The notes under the pieces are model-generated. The model saw only the letters and a program-made list of their open reading frames with translations. It did no database searches and was not told where the DNA came from. From NCBI GenBank assembly GCA_964532405.1, contig CAZHIC010000011.1:4491-68490 (forward strand): a stretch of DNA of 64,000 nucleotides. The letters are read 5' to 3'. The translations under genes and the position numbers were made by a program. Shown here in pieces: positions 52,166 to 60,084 of this stretch. The stretch's first letter is position 1, and each line of letters begins with the position of its first letter. This stretch comes from PALSA-1006 sp964532405. GTDB taxonomy: Bacteria > Pseudomonadota > Gammaproteobacteria > Burkholderiales > Gallionellaceae.

Positions 52166-52426
52166 ATGAGCCAAGTAGCCAAATTGTTCATCAATGGACG
52201 CAGCCAGGCGGTACGCCTGCCTGTTGCTTTTCGCTTCAATGCAAAAGAGGTTTTTGTGCGCCAAGATCCGGAAACGGGTGACGTTATTTTGTCGCGCAGG
52301 CCGGCCACTTGGGATGGTTTTTTTGCTGCGCTCAAGGATGTAAAAGTGCCTGCCGATTTTCTGGGCAAAAAGGAGCGTAAACAGGGAAAGCAAGACCGAG
52401 ACCCCTTTGCGGGGTGGAGTGAATGA
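52166..52426 (+). CDS. vapB: VapB-type antitoxin (AbrB/MazE-like DNA-binding fold)
   Basis: An 86-aa protein with AGGAGG before the ATG. The N-terminal swapped-hairpin domain is MSQVAKLFINGRSQAVRLPVAFRFNAKEVFVRQ. The basic and acidic C-terminus (FLGKKERKQGKQDRDPFAGWSE) would bind the toxin. It overlaps vapC by 4 bp and probably represses its own promoter. Confidence 0.9.
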   Translation: MSQVAKLFINGRSQAVRLPVAFRFNAKEVFVRQDPETGDVILSRRPATWDGFFAALKDVKVPADFLGKKERKQGKQDRDPFAGWSE

Positions 52427-52821
52427 CGCGCTACATGCTCGACACCAATACGGTCAGTTATTTAATCAAGAAGCATCCGGCTGTTGCCACTCGCGTGATG
52501 GGTGTTCCGATGGCGTCGCTTTGTATTTCTTCAATCACCGAGGGTGAGTTGTTGTTCGGGCTGGCGAAGAGGCCGGAGGCAAAGCGCCTTCATGCTGCCG
52601 TGAGAGAATTTCTTTTGCGCGTTGATGCGCTGCCTTGGGACAGCACTACGGCTGCGTGTTATGGGGTCGTGAGAGCCAAGATGGAAGGCAGGGGAAAGAT
52701 ACTCGGGCCGCTCGATTTGCTGATTGCCACACATGCGCAAAGTGTAGGGGCTGTATTAGTGACAAGTGACCGGGCATTTGGCCAAGTCACCGGATTGTCG
52801 GTCGAGGACTGGACGGCCTGA
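52423..52821 (+). CDS. vapC: VapC PIN-domain toxin
   Basis: A 132-aa ribonuclease toxin. MTRYMLDTNTVSYLI gives Asp7; ISSITEGELLFGL gives the conserved Glu; ILGPLDLLIATHAQS and LVTSDRAFGQV carry the remaining acidic site residues. It is a canonical VapBC pair with vapB. All catalytic positions look intact. Confidence 0.92.
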   Translation: MTRYMLDTNTVSYLIKKHPAVATRVMGVPMASLCISSITEGELLFGLAKRPEAKRLHAAVREFLLRVDALPWDSTTAACYGVVRAKMEGRGKILGPLDLLIATHAQSVGAVLVTSDRAFGQVTGLSVEDWTA

Positions 52822-52859
52822 GTTCGCGGGGATGACGACATTTTGCTGAGGAAAAAATT

Positions 52860-53486
52860 ATGCTGAACTTGGATGGCTTGATCATTGAATTCGATAAAGG
52901 TCTGCGCACGTTGCTATCTAAAGCGCCTACCGCGCGCCCTTATCCCGATGCACATGTTGCCGATGCTGCAATGGATGAAACGGAAAAGAAGCATGCGGCC
53001 GCGCTGATGCGCATCAATCACACCGGGGAAATCTGTGCGCAGGCTTTGTATCAGGGGCAGGCGCTCACGGCGCGCGATCCGTTGGTGCAGGAAAAGTTAA
53101 AACAGGCCGCGTGGGAAGAAACCGAGCATCTGGCGTGGACGTCAAAGCGCGTCGATGATCTTGGCGGCCATTTGAGCCTGCTGAACCCGCTTTGGTACTC
53201 GGGCTCGCTGGTGCTGGGGGCGATGGCGGGCTTGTTGGGCGACAAATGGAATCTGGGTTTTCTGGCGGAGACCGAACGTCAGGTCGGCGCGCATCTGCAA
53301 AGTCATCTCGACAGTCTCCCTGTGCAAGATGCCAAAAGCCGCGCCGTGGTGCGGCAGATGTATGTGGACGAGGTCAGTCACGCCGATATGGCGATCGAAC
53401 TCGGCGGCGAGGAGTTGCCGTTGCCGGTAAAGCTGGCGATGCGTGGGATGTCGGTGGTGATGACGAAAACGGTGTATTGGGTGTAG
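52860..53486 (+). CDS. coq7: Demethoxyubiquinone hydroxylase Coq7
   Basis: A 208-aa di-iron enzyme for the last hydroxylation of ubiquinone synthesis at the inner membrane. The two ferritin-like metal motifs are visible: MRINHTGEICAQALYQGQ and AAWEETEHLAW, then ETERQVGAHLQSHL and YVDEVSHADMAIELGG. A GAGG site is upstream. The gene is followed by a large palindrome that may stop transcription. Confidence 0.95.
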   Translation: MLNLDGLIIEFDKGLRTLLSKAPTARPYPDAHVADAAMDETEKKHAAALMRINHTGEICAQALYQGQALTARDPLVQEKLKQAAWEETEHLAWTSKRVDDLGGHLSLLNPLWYSGSLVLGAMAGLLGDKWNLGFLAETERQVGAHLQSHLDSLPVQDAKSRAVVRQMYVDEVSHADMAIELGGEELPLPVKLAMRGMSVVMTKTVYWV

Positions 53487-53498
53487 GCGCGGGGTTTT

Positions 53499-53551
53499 TG
53501 TAGGAGCCAGCTTGCTGGCGAAGCCCTTTCGCCAGCAAGCTGGCTCCTACA
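53499..53551. repeat. Perfect 24-bp inverted repeat downstream of coq7
   Basis: TGTAGGAGCCAGCTTGCTGG + CGAA (53499-53522) and its exact complement (53528-53551), loop of 5. GTAG/CTAC feet. It lies between convergent coq7 and plsC and could act as a transcription stop. Confidence 0.92.
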
Positions 53552-53577
53552 GGTAGGACTGGTTTCAGCGGGTAATC

Positions 53578-54282
53578 TTAGTTCAATTTTCCCATTTCAG
53601 TTTCGATCCAATCTTCCACCTGACGGTTGATCTCGTCCGCCTTGAGTCCCTTCGGGGCTATCGGTTTGCCGATGCTCATGATGATGGTGCCGGGATATTT
53701 GAGGAAGGATTGGCGTCCCCAGAACTTTCCGGCATTGTGGGCCACGGGGACGACCAGTGCGCCGCTGGACTCGCCCAGCAGCGCGCCGCCGATCTTGTAT
53801 TTGCCGCGCACGCCATAAGGCATGCGTGTGCCTTCCGGGAAAATCACCACACAAAACCCGGCGGCGAGGCGTTGCTTGCCTTGTTCCAGCAATTGTTTGA
53901 TCGCCTGCTTGGCTTTGCTGCGGTTGATGGCGATGGGGCTGGTGAGCGCCAAGCCCCATCCGAAGAAGGGCAGGAACAATAGCTCGCGTTTGAGCACCCA
54001 GACCTGCGGCGGGAACACGGTTTGCAACGCGAAGGTCTCCCATGCCGATTGATGTTTGCACAGCACGATGCAGGGCTCTTGCGGAATGTTTTCGGCGCCA
54101 CGCACTTCCATGCGGATACCGCATACGACGCGCAACAGCCATATCATGCTGTGGGCCAGGCCGGAAATGATGCGATAACGCGTAAGCGGGGGGAGCGGAA
54201 AAGTGAATAGCGAAAATGTCGCGTAGATCGGCGTCCAGATCAGTTGCAGCAACAGAAAAATGGATGAGCGGACAAAGACCAT
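53578..54282 (-). CDS. plsC: 1-acyl-sn-glycerol-3-phosphate acyltransferase
   Basis: A 234-aa inner-membrane enzyme making phosphatidic acid. An N-terminal hydrophobic helix is followed by motif I CKHQSAWETF, motif II region LLFLPFFGWGL, motif III IFPEGTRMPYG and motif IV VVPVAHNAG. Motif I reads H-x4-E in place of the common H-x4-D, a known variant. The start lies 1 bp beyond the gmhB stop, so the two are coupled. Confidence 0.9.
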   Translation of the reverse strand: MVFVRSSIFLLLQLIWTPIYATFSLFTFPLPPLTRYRIISGLAHSMIWLLRVVCGIRMEVRGAENIPQEPCIVLCKHQSAWETFALQTVFPPQVWVLKRELLFLPFFGWGLALTSPIAINRSKAKQAIKQLLEQGKQRLAAGFCVVIFPEGTRMPYGVRGKYKIGGALLGESSGALVVPVAHNAGKFWGRQSFLKYPGTIIMSIGKPIAPKGLKADEINRQVEDWIETEMGKLN

Positions 54283-54283
54283 A

Positions 54284-54817
54284 TCAGGCGAGAATGTGGG
54301 TCACGGCTGCCGCCAGATCGGGGAATATTAGCGTACTCTCGGGCAGGCCGCCCTTGGCCTGGGTCTTCGTCCCCTTGCCGGTAAGCACGAGGAAAGGTTG
54401 CGCACCCAGACGTGCTGCCGCTTCCAGATCACGCAAGGAATCGCCCACGGCGGGGACGTCTTGCAGCTCGATGTTGTAGCGCTCGGCGATTTCTTCGATC
54501 ATGCCGCTCTTGGGTTTGCGGCAGGCGCAATTCGCTTCGGCGGTGTGCGGGCAAAAGAACACCGCATCGATGCGTCCGCCCGCCAACGCGCAGGCCTTGT
54601 GCATTTTGTCGTGAATGGCATTCAGCGTGGACATATCGAACAGGCCGCGACCGATGCCGGACTGGTTGGTGGCGACCACCACGCGATAGCCCGACTGACA
54701 CAGGCGCGCGATGGCCTCCAGGCTACCCGGGATGGGTTTCCATTCTTCCGGGTTTTTGATGAACTGGTCGGAGTCGAAATTGATGACGCCGTCGCGGTCT
54801 AGGATGATGAGTTTCAT
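54284..54817 (-). CDS. gmhB: D-glycero-beta-D-manno-heptose 1,7-bisphosphate 7-phosphatase
   Basis: A 177-aa HAD phosphatase for LPS inner-core heptose. It begins MKLIILDRDGVINFDSD (nucleophile Asp7, Asp9). The zinc-binding loop is CPHTAEANCACRKPKSG, and VVVATNQSGIGRG is motif II. The frame is open further upstream, but only across the scaffold gap. The ATG at 54817 gives the normal length. Confidence 0.93.
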   Translation of the reverse strand: MKLIILDRDGVINFDSDQFIKNPEEWKPIPGSLEAIARLCQSGYRVVVATNQSGIGRGLFDMSTLNAIHDKMHKACALAGGRIDAVFFCPHTAEANCACRKPKSGMIEEIAERYNIELQDVPAVGDSLRDLEAAARLGAQPFLVLTGKGTKTQAKGGLPESTLIFPDLAAAVTHILA

Positions 54818-55056
54818 AATGTAGGGTGGGCACGTTTTTTGTGCCCACGCGGTAGCAAGGTTGGCGCACAAAAAGTGGCCACCCAACGGCGTTTTGATAT
54901 TATTTTTATAATTCCGCCAACATTGAAAATTCATCAAACAGATTANNNNNNNNNNTTTTTTAAATTTTGTGGGGGGGGCATTTTTTGTGGCCCCCGGGTT
55001 TGTCCTGGTGGGCACAAAAAACGTGCCCACCCTACGGCTTTTGCATATTATTTTTC
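54818..55056. other. Scaffold gap in a palindromic repeat; likely artefactual duplication
   Basis: Ten N at 54946-54955. To the left are a GTAGGGTGGGCACG hairpin and a stretch resembling 55010-55095. To the right is a degraded version of 54810-54900. The two contig ends appear to be low-quality reads of the same palindromic locus joined in tandem. Treat the sequence here as unreliable. No gene is supported. Confidence 0.75.
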
Positions 55057-57204
55057 TCATGCCGCCAACTTGGAAATGTCAGCTACCTGATTCATTAACC
55101 CGCCCAGTTGCTGTAACAGCGCGGCGCGATTCATGCGCACGGCTTTGTCTTCCGCCATGACCCTCACCTGGTCGAAGAAATCGTCGATGAACGGTTTGAG
55201 CGTCACCAATGCTTTCAGATTCTGGCCGTATTCGCCGCGATCGAAATAGCTTTGCGCGAACGGGGTGATGTCCTGCATGGCCGCAAACAGATTGCGTTCT
55301 GCTTCGTCGGTCATCAGCTTGGTGTCGATCTTCGCATTGCTCATCGCAACACCCAGCTCTTCCTGATTCTTGCGAATGATGTTTTGCACGCGTTTGTTGG
55401 CGGCAGCAAGATCCTTGGAGACGGCCAGCGCCGCAAAGGCGCGTACACCGTGCAGGCGCGGCAGGGCTTCATGCAAACGTCCCCCCACTGTATACAACAC
55501 GGCTTCGATGTGCGATGCCTCGAAATTGCGTTCGCGCAAATAGGCGCGCAACCGGTCCAGCATGAAACTTTCCATATCTTTAGCCACGGTGGCGCTCAGC
55601 ATGCCAGCGGGAAAATTCTCCGCCGCGATCTTGAGCAGCAGCGGCAAGGGTATATCCAGCGGGGTCTCGATCAGGATGCGCAACACGCCGAGCGCATGGC
55701 GACGCAAGCCGAACGGGTCTTTGTCGCCTGTAGGTACTTGCCCGATGCCGTAGATGCCCAGCAGCGTCTCCAGCTTGTCCGCCAGAGCCACCGCACAGGC
55801 GAGCTTGCTTTTCGGCAAGCTGTCTCCGGCAAAGCGGGGGTGATAATGCGCTTCGATCGCTTCCGCCACATCGGCATTTTCGCCATCGTGCAGCGCATAG
55901 TAGCGCCCCATCACGCCCTGCAATTCCGGGAATTCGCCGACCATGTCGGTGATCAGATCGGCCTTGCACAAACGCGCGGCCAGCTCGGCGTCAGCTTTGT
56001 CAGTGCCGAGCAGATGTGCGATGCCGCCGGCCAGCGTGGTGATGCGCTCCACGCGCTGCAACTGCGAGCCCAGCTTGTTGTGGTAAACCACGTTGCCCAA
56101 TTTCTCGACGCGCGATTCCAGTTTTTGCTTGCGATCCTGATTGTAGAAAAAGCGCGCGTCGGCCAAGCGCGGGCGCACCACGCGCTGATTGCCTGCGATG
56201 ATGTGATGCGGGTCGCTCACCTGCATGTTGGAGACAATGAGGAATTTGTTCAGCAGGCGGCCAGTGCTGTCCAGCAGCGGAAAATATTTCTGGTTCTGCT
56301 GCATGGTGAGGATCAAACACTCTTGCGGCACTTCGAGGTACTCCGGCTCGAATTCGCCGATATACACCTCCGGCCATTCCACCAGCGCAGTCACCTCGTC
56401 CAGCAGCGTGCTTAACACACTGCGGTCTTCGTTGGACAGGCCGAGCAATTTTTGCAAATCAAAATTTGCATGGCCGACCCAAATCGCGTTGAGCGAGTCG
56501 GCAAGTTTGTCCAGCTTGACCGCGATAATTTCGCGGCGTTTGGCGAAACTCGCGATCACCAGCCCCTCGTTTTCTAGCTCGGATTCATAGCTGTCGGCTT
56601 GCGCGATGGTGATTGGCTCTTGCACAAGAAAACGGTGCCCGCTGGTGACATTGCCGCTGTGCAAACCGAATATCTCGACCAGAACGACGCGGCTGCCGTG
56701 CAGCACGGTCAGGGCATGCACCGGGCGCACGAACTGGTGGTCGGAGTCGCCCCAGCGCATCAGCTTCGGGACAGGGAGTTTCTTCAGCGCTTGAACGACG
56801 ATGTCCGTCAGGCAGTCATCCAAAGCCTTGCCTTTCTGCGCTATCTTGGCGGCGAAATACTCCGCTTTGCCGTCGCTCACGCGTTGCAATTGTTCAAAGG
56901 TCGCATTGGCGGAGCGCATGAAACCTTCCAGCGCTTTGCTCGGTTTCCCCTCCGCATCCAGCCCCGCATTCACGGCAGGGCCTTTGCGTTCGATCACGCG
57001 ATCCGCCTGTAATGAGGCGACATGGGTGATGGTCAGCGCCAAACGGCGCGGTGTGGCGTAAGGTGTGCACTCGCTGTCTTCGCCAGCCAGAGCCTGTTCT
57101 TTCAGCGCACTGAATACCTCGTCGGCGAAAGTGGTGGAAAGCTTTTCAAGCGCCTTCGGCGGCAGCTCTTCGGTGAGCAGTTCGATCAATAGGGTTTGTT
57201 TCAT
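55057..57204 (-). CDS. glyS: Glycyl-tRNA synthetase, beta subunit
   Basis: A 715-aa protein. The start is the ATG at 57204 (MKQTLLIELLTEELPPKALEKL). Conserved segments are ECTPYATPRRLALTI, FVRPVHALTVLHG, LPQECLILTMQQNQKYFP and GQVPTGDKDPFGLRRHALG, with a C-terminal anticodon-binding-like DALR region. It acts with GlyQ as an alpha2-beta2 enzyme. Confidence 0.96.
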   Translation of the reverse strand: MKQTLLIELLTEELPPKALEKLSTTFADEVFSALKEQALAGEDSECTPYATPRRLALTITHVASLQADRVIERKGPAVNAGLDAEGKPSKALEGFMRSANATFEQLQRVSDGKAEYFAAKIAQKGKALDDCLTDIVVQALKKLPVPKLMRWGDSDHQFVRPVHALTVLHGSRVVLVEIFGLHSGNVTSGHRFLVQEPITIAQADSYESELENEGLVIASFAKRREIIAVKLDKLADSLNAIWVGHANFDLQKLLGLSNEDRSVLSTLLDEVTALVEWPEVYIGEFEPEYLEVPQECLILTMQQNQKYFPLLDSTGRLLNKFLIVSNMQVSDPHHIIAGNQRVVRPRLADARFFYNQDRKQKLESRVEKLGNVVYHNKLGSQLQRVERITTLAGGIAHLLGTDKADAELAARLCKADLITDMVGEFPELQGVMGRYYALHDGENADVAEAIEAHYHPRFAGDSLPKSKLACAVALADKLETLLGIYGIGQVPTGDKDPFGLRRHALGVLRILIETPLDIPLPLLLKIAAENFPAGMLSATVAKDMESFMLDRLRAYLRERNFEASHIEAVLYTVGGRLHEALPRLHGVRAFAALAVSKDLAAANKRVQNIIRKNQEELGVAMSNAKIDTKLMTDEAERNLFAAMQDITPFAQSYFDRGEYGQNLKALVTLKPFIDDFFDQVRVMAEDKAVRMNRAALLQQLGGLMNQVADISKLAA

Positions 57205-57215
57205 TTTAAATTCCT

Positions 57216-57358
57216 CACCACAGAGACACAGAGGCACAGAGAAAGGCAAGAAAAGCTGAGTGCCCGTTTTTCTCGGTGTTCTCTGATAAAACCACTAGCC
57301 ATTCGACTAAGGCTGGCAGAATCGCCCGCCAAGTCGCTGGTTATGTGTCTCTGTGGTG
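57216..57358. repeat. CACCACAGAGACAC inverted repeat between glyQ and glyS, interrupted by element B
   Basis: CACCACAGAGACAC (57216-57229) pairs with GTGTCTCTGTGGTG (57345-57358), with more imperfect inner pairing. In the right arm CTCT and GTGTCTC are split by a 60-nt insertion. Without it, the right arm mirrors the left. Confidence 0.85.
57285..57344. mobile_element. 60-nt hairpin element, copy B
   Basis: Begins GATAAAACCACTAGCCATTC and ends GCCAAGTCGCTGGTTAT. Same ends as copy A at 28254-28307, with a longer variable tip (GGCTGGCAGAATCGCCCGCC). The stem base CGACT/AGTCG replaces TGACT/AGTCA of copy A, so pairing is kept. Excision in silico restores CTCTGTGTCTC. Confidence 0.65.
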
Positions 57359-57379
57359 CAATTGCCGTTTGGGTTTGCA

Positions 57380-58342
57380 TTATTTGTTCTCCCCATTTTT
57401 GAGCATCGGGAAGCCCAGTTTTTCTCTCGAATCGTAATACGCTTGCGCCACAGCACGCGACAAGGTGCGCACTCTGCCGATGTAAGCGGCGCGTTCAGTT
57501 ACCGAAATGGCACCGCGCGCATCCAGCAGATTGAAGCAGTGCGAGCACTTCATCACCATCTCGAAACCGGGCAATACCAGACCAGCTTCGATCAGGCGTT
57601 TGGCTTCGCTTTCGTATTCGTTGAAGTGGCGGAACAACATCTCGACATTGGAGTACTCGAAATTGTATTTTGATTGCTCCACTTCGTTTTGGTGATACAC
57701 GTCGCCGTAGGTCACCACCGTGTCGCCGTTCTTGGCCCATACCAAGTCGTAGACGTTCTCGACGCCTTGCAGATACATCGCCAGACGCTCCAGCCCGTAA
57801 GTGATCTCGCCCAGCACCGGTTTGCAAACCAGCGAACCGACTTCCTGAAAATAGGTGAACTGGGTGACTTCCATGCCGTCCAGCCATACCTCCCAGCCCA
57901 AACCCCATGCGCCTAAAGTAGGAGATTCCCAGTCGTCCTCGACGAAGCGGATGTCGTGTTCGCGCGTGTTGATGCCCAAGGCGCGCAGGCTGTCGAGATA
58001 CAGCTCCTGAATGTTGTCGGGCGAAGGTTTTAACGCCACCTGGAACTGGTAGTAGTGCTGCAAGCGATTGGGATTCTCGCCGTAACGTCCGTCCTTGGGG
58101 CGGCGCGAAGGCTGCACATAAGCGGCGCGCCAATGTTCCGGGCCGATGGCGCGCAGAAAGGTCGCGGTGTGGAAAGTGCCCGCGCCCATCTCGATGTCAT
58201 AGGGTTGCAGCAGGGCGCAGCCCTGCTTGTCCCAGAAATTTTGTAACGTCAGGATGACTTGCTGAAAACTTGGCTTGGGGCCAAGTTTCGGCGAAGACTC
58301 ATGCCCACTTGCGGGCGTTATGTCGGAACCAAAGGGGAGCAT
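57380..58342 (-). CDS. glyQ: Glycyl-tRNA synthetase, alpha subunit
   Basis: A 320-aa class II synthetase catalytic subunit. After a short variable N-terminus, family sequence begins at TFQ-like SFQQVILTLQNFWDKQGCALLQPYD, then GAGTFHTATFLRAIGPEHWRAAYVQPSRRPKDGRYGENPNRLQHYYQFQV with motif 2, and LGWEVWLDGMEVTQFTYFQ. The first 20 residues are atypical; an internal start is possible but none is better supported. Confidence 0.95.
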   Translation of the reverse strand: MLPFGSDITPASGHESSPKLGPKPSFQQVILTLQNFWDKQGCALLQPYDIEMGAGTFHTATFLRAIGPEHWRAAYVQPSRRPKDGRYGENPNRLQHYYQFQVALKPSPDNIQELYLDSLRALGINTREHDIRFVEDDWESPTLGAWGLGWEVWLDGMEVTQFTYFQEVGSLVCKPVLGEITYGLERLAMYLQGVENVYDLVWAKNGDTVVTYGDVYHQNEVEQSKYNFEYSNVEMLFRHFNEYESEAKRLIEAGLVLPGFEMVMKCSHCFNLLDARGAISVTERAAYIGRVRTLSRAVAQAYYDSREKLGFPMLKNGENK

Positions 58343-58404
58343 GTACTAAAACCGGCAAAATTTGCGAAGGTGCGCATTTTACGGGTTTTTGGAGTTAAGG
58401 GAAA

Positions 58405-58608
58405 TTAAGGGCTGGTGATGGGAATGCCAAACACACCCGCACTGTCGTGCGCGAAATACGGCACGGCTTGAAAACAAACTTCTCCCGCGTCGGTAACGAT
58501 TTTTAGCATGCCGTTGGCGAGACGAATTTCCTTGTGCGGTAGCCGCAGATATTGTTCGAATGAGACGGCGGGCATTGCGAGTTTTCCGTTCCTGCTCAGC
58601 ATGGTCAT
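58405..58608 (-). CDS. Possible small hypothetical protein
   Basis: A 67-aa frame (MTMLSRNGKLAMPAVSFEQYLRLPHKEIRLANGMLKIVTDAGEVC...). The composition is protein-like, but there is no good ribosome binding site and no recognised family. It sits between the regulator gene and glyQ on the same strand. A second frame overlaps it. Low confidence. Confidence 0.3.
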   Translation of the reverse strand: MTMLSRNGKLAMPAVSFEQYLRLPHKEIRLANGMLKIVTDAGEVCFQAVPYFAHDSAGVFGIPITSP

Positions 58609-58679
58609 GTTCGGCCATCTTGGCTTCGTCGCGCGCGATGCCGCACCTGTCCGGTTGGATGCGGTAATGCGCTTAGCCT

Positions 58680-59018
58680 CTAAGCCGAGTTCAATTTGCT
58701 ACTGTGGCGTGTAGATGGAACAAACTGCGCAGGGCTGTCCATAGGCAGCAATTTCTGCAATGCAAGAATATAGCTTTGCAAAGCGGCACGACCAATTTTT
58801 GTCAGGGTATAGCAGGATTGAATGCGTCCAGCGCTGTCGTCTTTACGGACTTTAACGTAATCGGCAGAAATTAATTTCTTCAAGTGTGAATCAAGGTTGC
58901 CGTCGGAGACATCCAGTTGCCGCTTGAGTTCGGCGAAGGTGGCTTCACCAGTGCCCGCCAGAAAAGCGGCGAGCTGGGTGCGAAGTGGCTGGTGCAGCAA
59001 CGGGTCAAGTGGAAGCAT
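58680..59018 (-). CDS. Winged-helix transcriptional regulator (MarR/PadR-like, HTH_34 type)
   Basis: A 112-aa protein. The helix-turn-helix is TGEATFAELKRQLDVSDGNLDSHLKKLISADYV, followed by a wing (KVRKDDSAGRIQSCYTLTKIGRAAL). The motif LDVSDGNLDSHLKKLE-like is characteristic of PF13601. It is the last gene of a four-gene operon whose promoter carries a perfect dyad, so autoregulation is plausible. Confidence 0.85.
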   Translation of the reverse strand: MLPLDPLLHQPLRTQLAAFLAGTGEATFAELKRQLDVSDGNLDSHLKKLISADYVKVRKDDSAGRIQSCYTLTKIGRAALQSYILALQKLLPMDSPAQFVPSTRHSSKLNSA

Positions 59019-59040
59019 GATTGAGAGTCTCTTTGGCGAA

Positions 59041-60084
59041 TTAGGGTGTGAGTCGGTGTTGTGTTTCGACGATCAGGCTGGTGCGTACTTCCGCTCCGTG
59101 TTGCGCAGTCAATTCTGTTTTGATCCATGGAATACTGATCGAGTAGGTTTCGCTCGCCGATTCCCAGTTAGCACCGGGTGAACGCCAGTAACCGGTGGAT
59201 TGGCCGTTGCTCATCATGACTTCGACGGGGGCGTTCAATACCAGAGGGAACCAGGTAGTCTTGCCAGCGTTGAATACGTTACCGGACACCTCGATTTTGA
59301 CCGGGATAGTGCTGCCGGCGGGCAGGGCAACGACCTGCTGCCGGTCTGGATGTTGGCGAAACTCTTCCAGCGAGACGACAGGTGTATTGGGTGGCATATC
59401 GGTGGCGCTGATTCGTTGCGCCAGCAGCAGCGGTAGCAGCACGCATAACAGCCAGCCCGCAGATTGGATTAGCCTGAACCATGCTGATCGGTTTTGTCCG
59501 TGATCCAGCATAGTCGCCAGCAATGGTAGTCCCAGTCCAAGCGTTGAAGCAGCAACCCACTTTAACTCCGGGTAATGCAGGTGCAGACCCAGCATACCAA
59601 TACCGATTGCGATCATGAGTACGCCTATCCACTCCAGCAGTTCTTCGGAAAACAGGCCGTGCACATACAGCCCGATTCCGCATAGCACTACCCATGCCGA
59701 CAAAGTCATGTGGCCGCCGCCATAAAAGAAGGTGGCGAAGGTCAGCAATACGCCGATTGACATTAGCAACCACAGTACTTTGAGTATTTGGCGATGGATG
59801 AATGACCATGTTTCGTCGCGTGCCTGCTTTACATGCCGCGTGAGATGCCAGTCGATTAGCGCGACACCCGAGACAGTGAGCGCAAGCAGAATCAGCCACG
59901 CAAAAGCCTGCTGCTTCAATGAGGGAAATTGCTCGGCAGTAAAAATGCGGTCTCTAATCAGGATCAGGATTCCGCAGCTTAGTCCCCACAGCACCAGACT
60001 ATGTCGTTCGACACGCAGATTGCGCTGCCCGGCGGATAGCATCGAATGAATAGAATCAAGTTGTTGTGCTGCAAATTGCGGCAT
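59041..60084 (-). CDS. Multi-helix membrane protein of unknown function
   Basis: A 347-aa protein. An N-terminal soluble segment (QQLDSIHSMLSAGQRNLRVERHSLVLWG) leads into about seven helices to residue 225. A periplasmic beta-rich domain ends the protein (VVALPAGSTIPVKIEVSGNVFNAGKTTWFPLVLNAPVEVMMSNGQSTGYWRSPG). It starts inside the truncated lipoprotein gene and is 22 bp from the regulator. Cotranscription with a small winged-helix regulator is common for such membrane proteins. No family function is known to me. Confidence 0.75.
   Translation of the reverse strand: MPQFAAQQLDSIHSMLSAGQRNLRVERHSLVLWGLSCGILILIRDRIFTAEQFPSLKQQAFAWLILLALTVSGVALIDWHLTRHVKQARDETWSFIHRQILKVLWLLMSIGVLLTFATFFYGGGHMTLSAWVVLCGIGLYVHGLFSEELLEWIGVLMIAIGIGMLGLHLHYPELKWVAASTLGLGLPLLATMLDHGQNRSAWFRLIQSAGWLLCVLLPLLLAQRISATDMPPNTPVVSLEEFRQHPDRQQVVALPAGSTIPVKIEVSGNVFNAGKTTWFPLVLNAPVEVMMSNGQSTGYWRSPGANWESASETYSISIPWIKTELTAQHGAEVRTSLIVETQHRLTP

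Noticed and set aside
54839..55090. Open frame and N-terminal extension of gmhB across the N run
   Set aside because: They exist only because of the unknown bases and the duplicated low-quality sequence.
28254..57344. The small hairpin elements as integron attC sites
   Set aside because: They have AAC...GTT-like ends and nested stems, but the RYYYAAC and GTTRRRY core sites are not matched in either copy and no gene cassette is attached.
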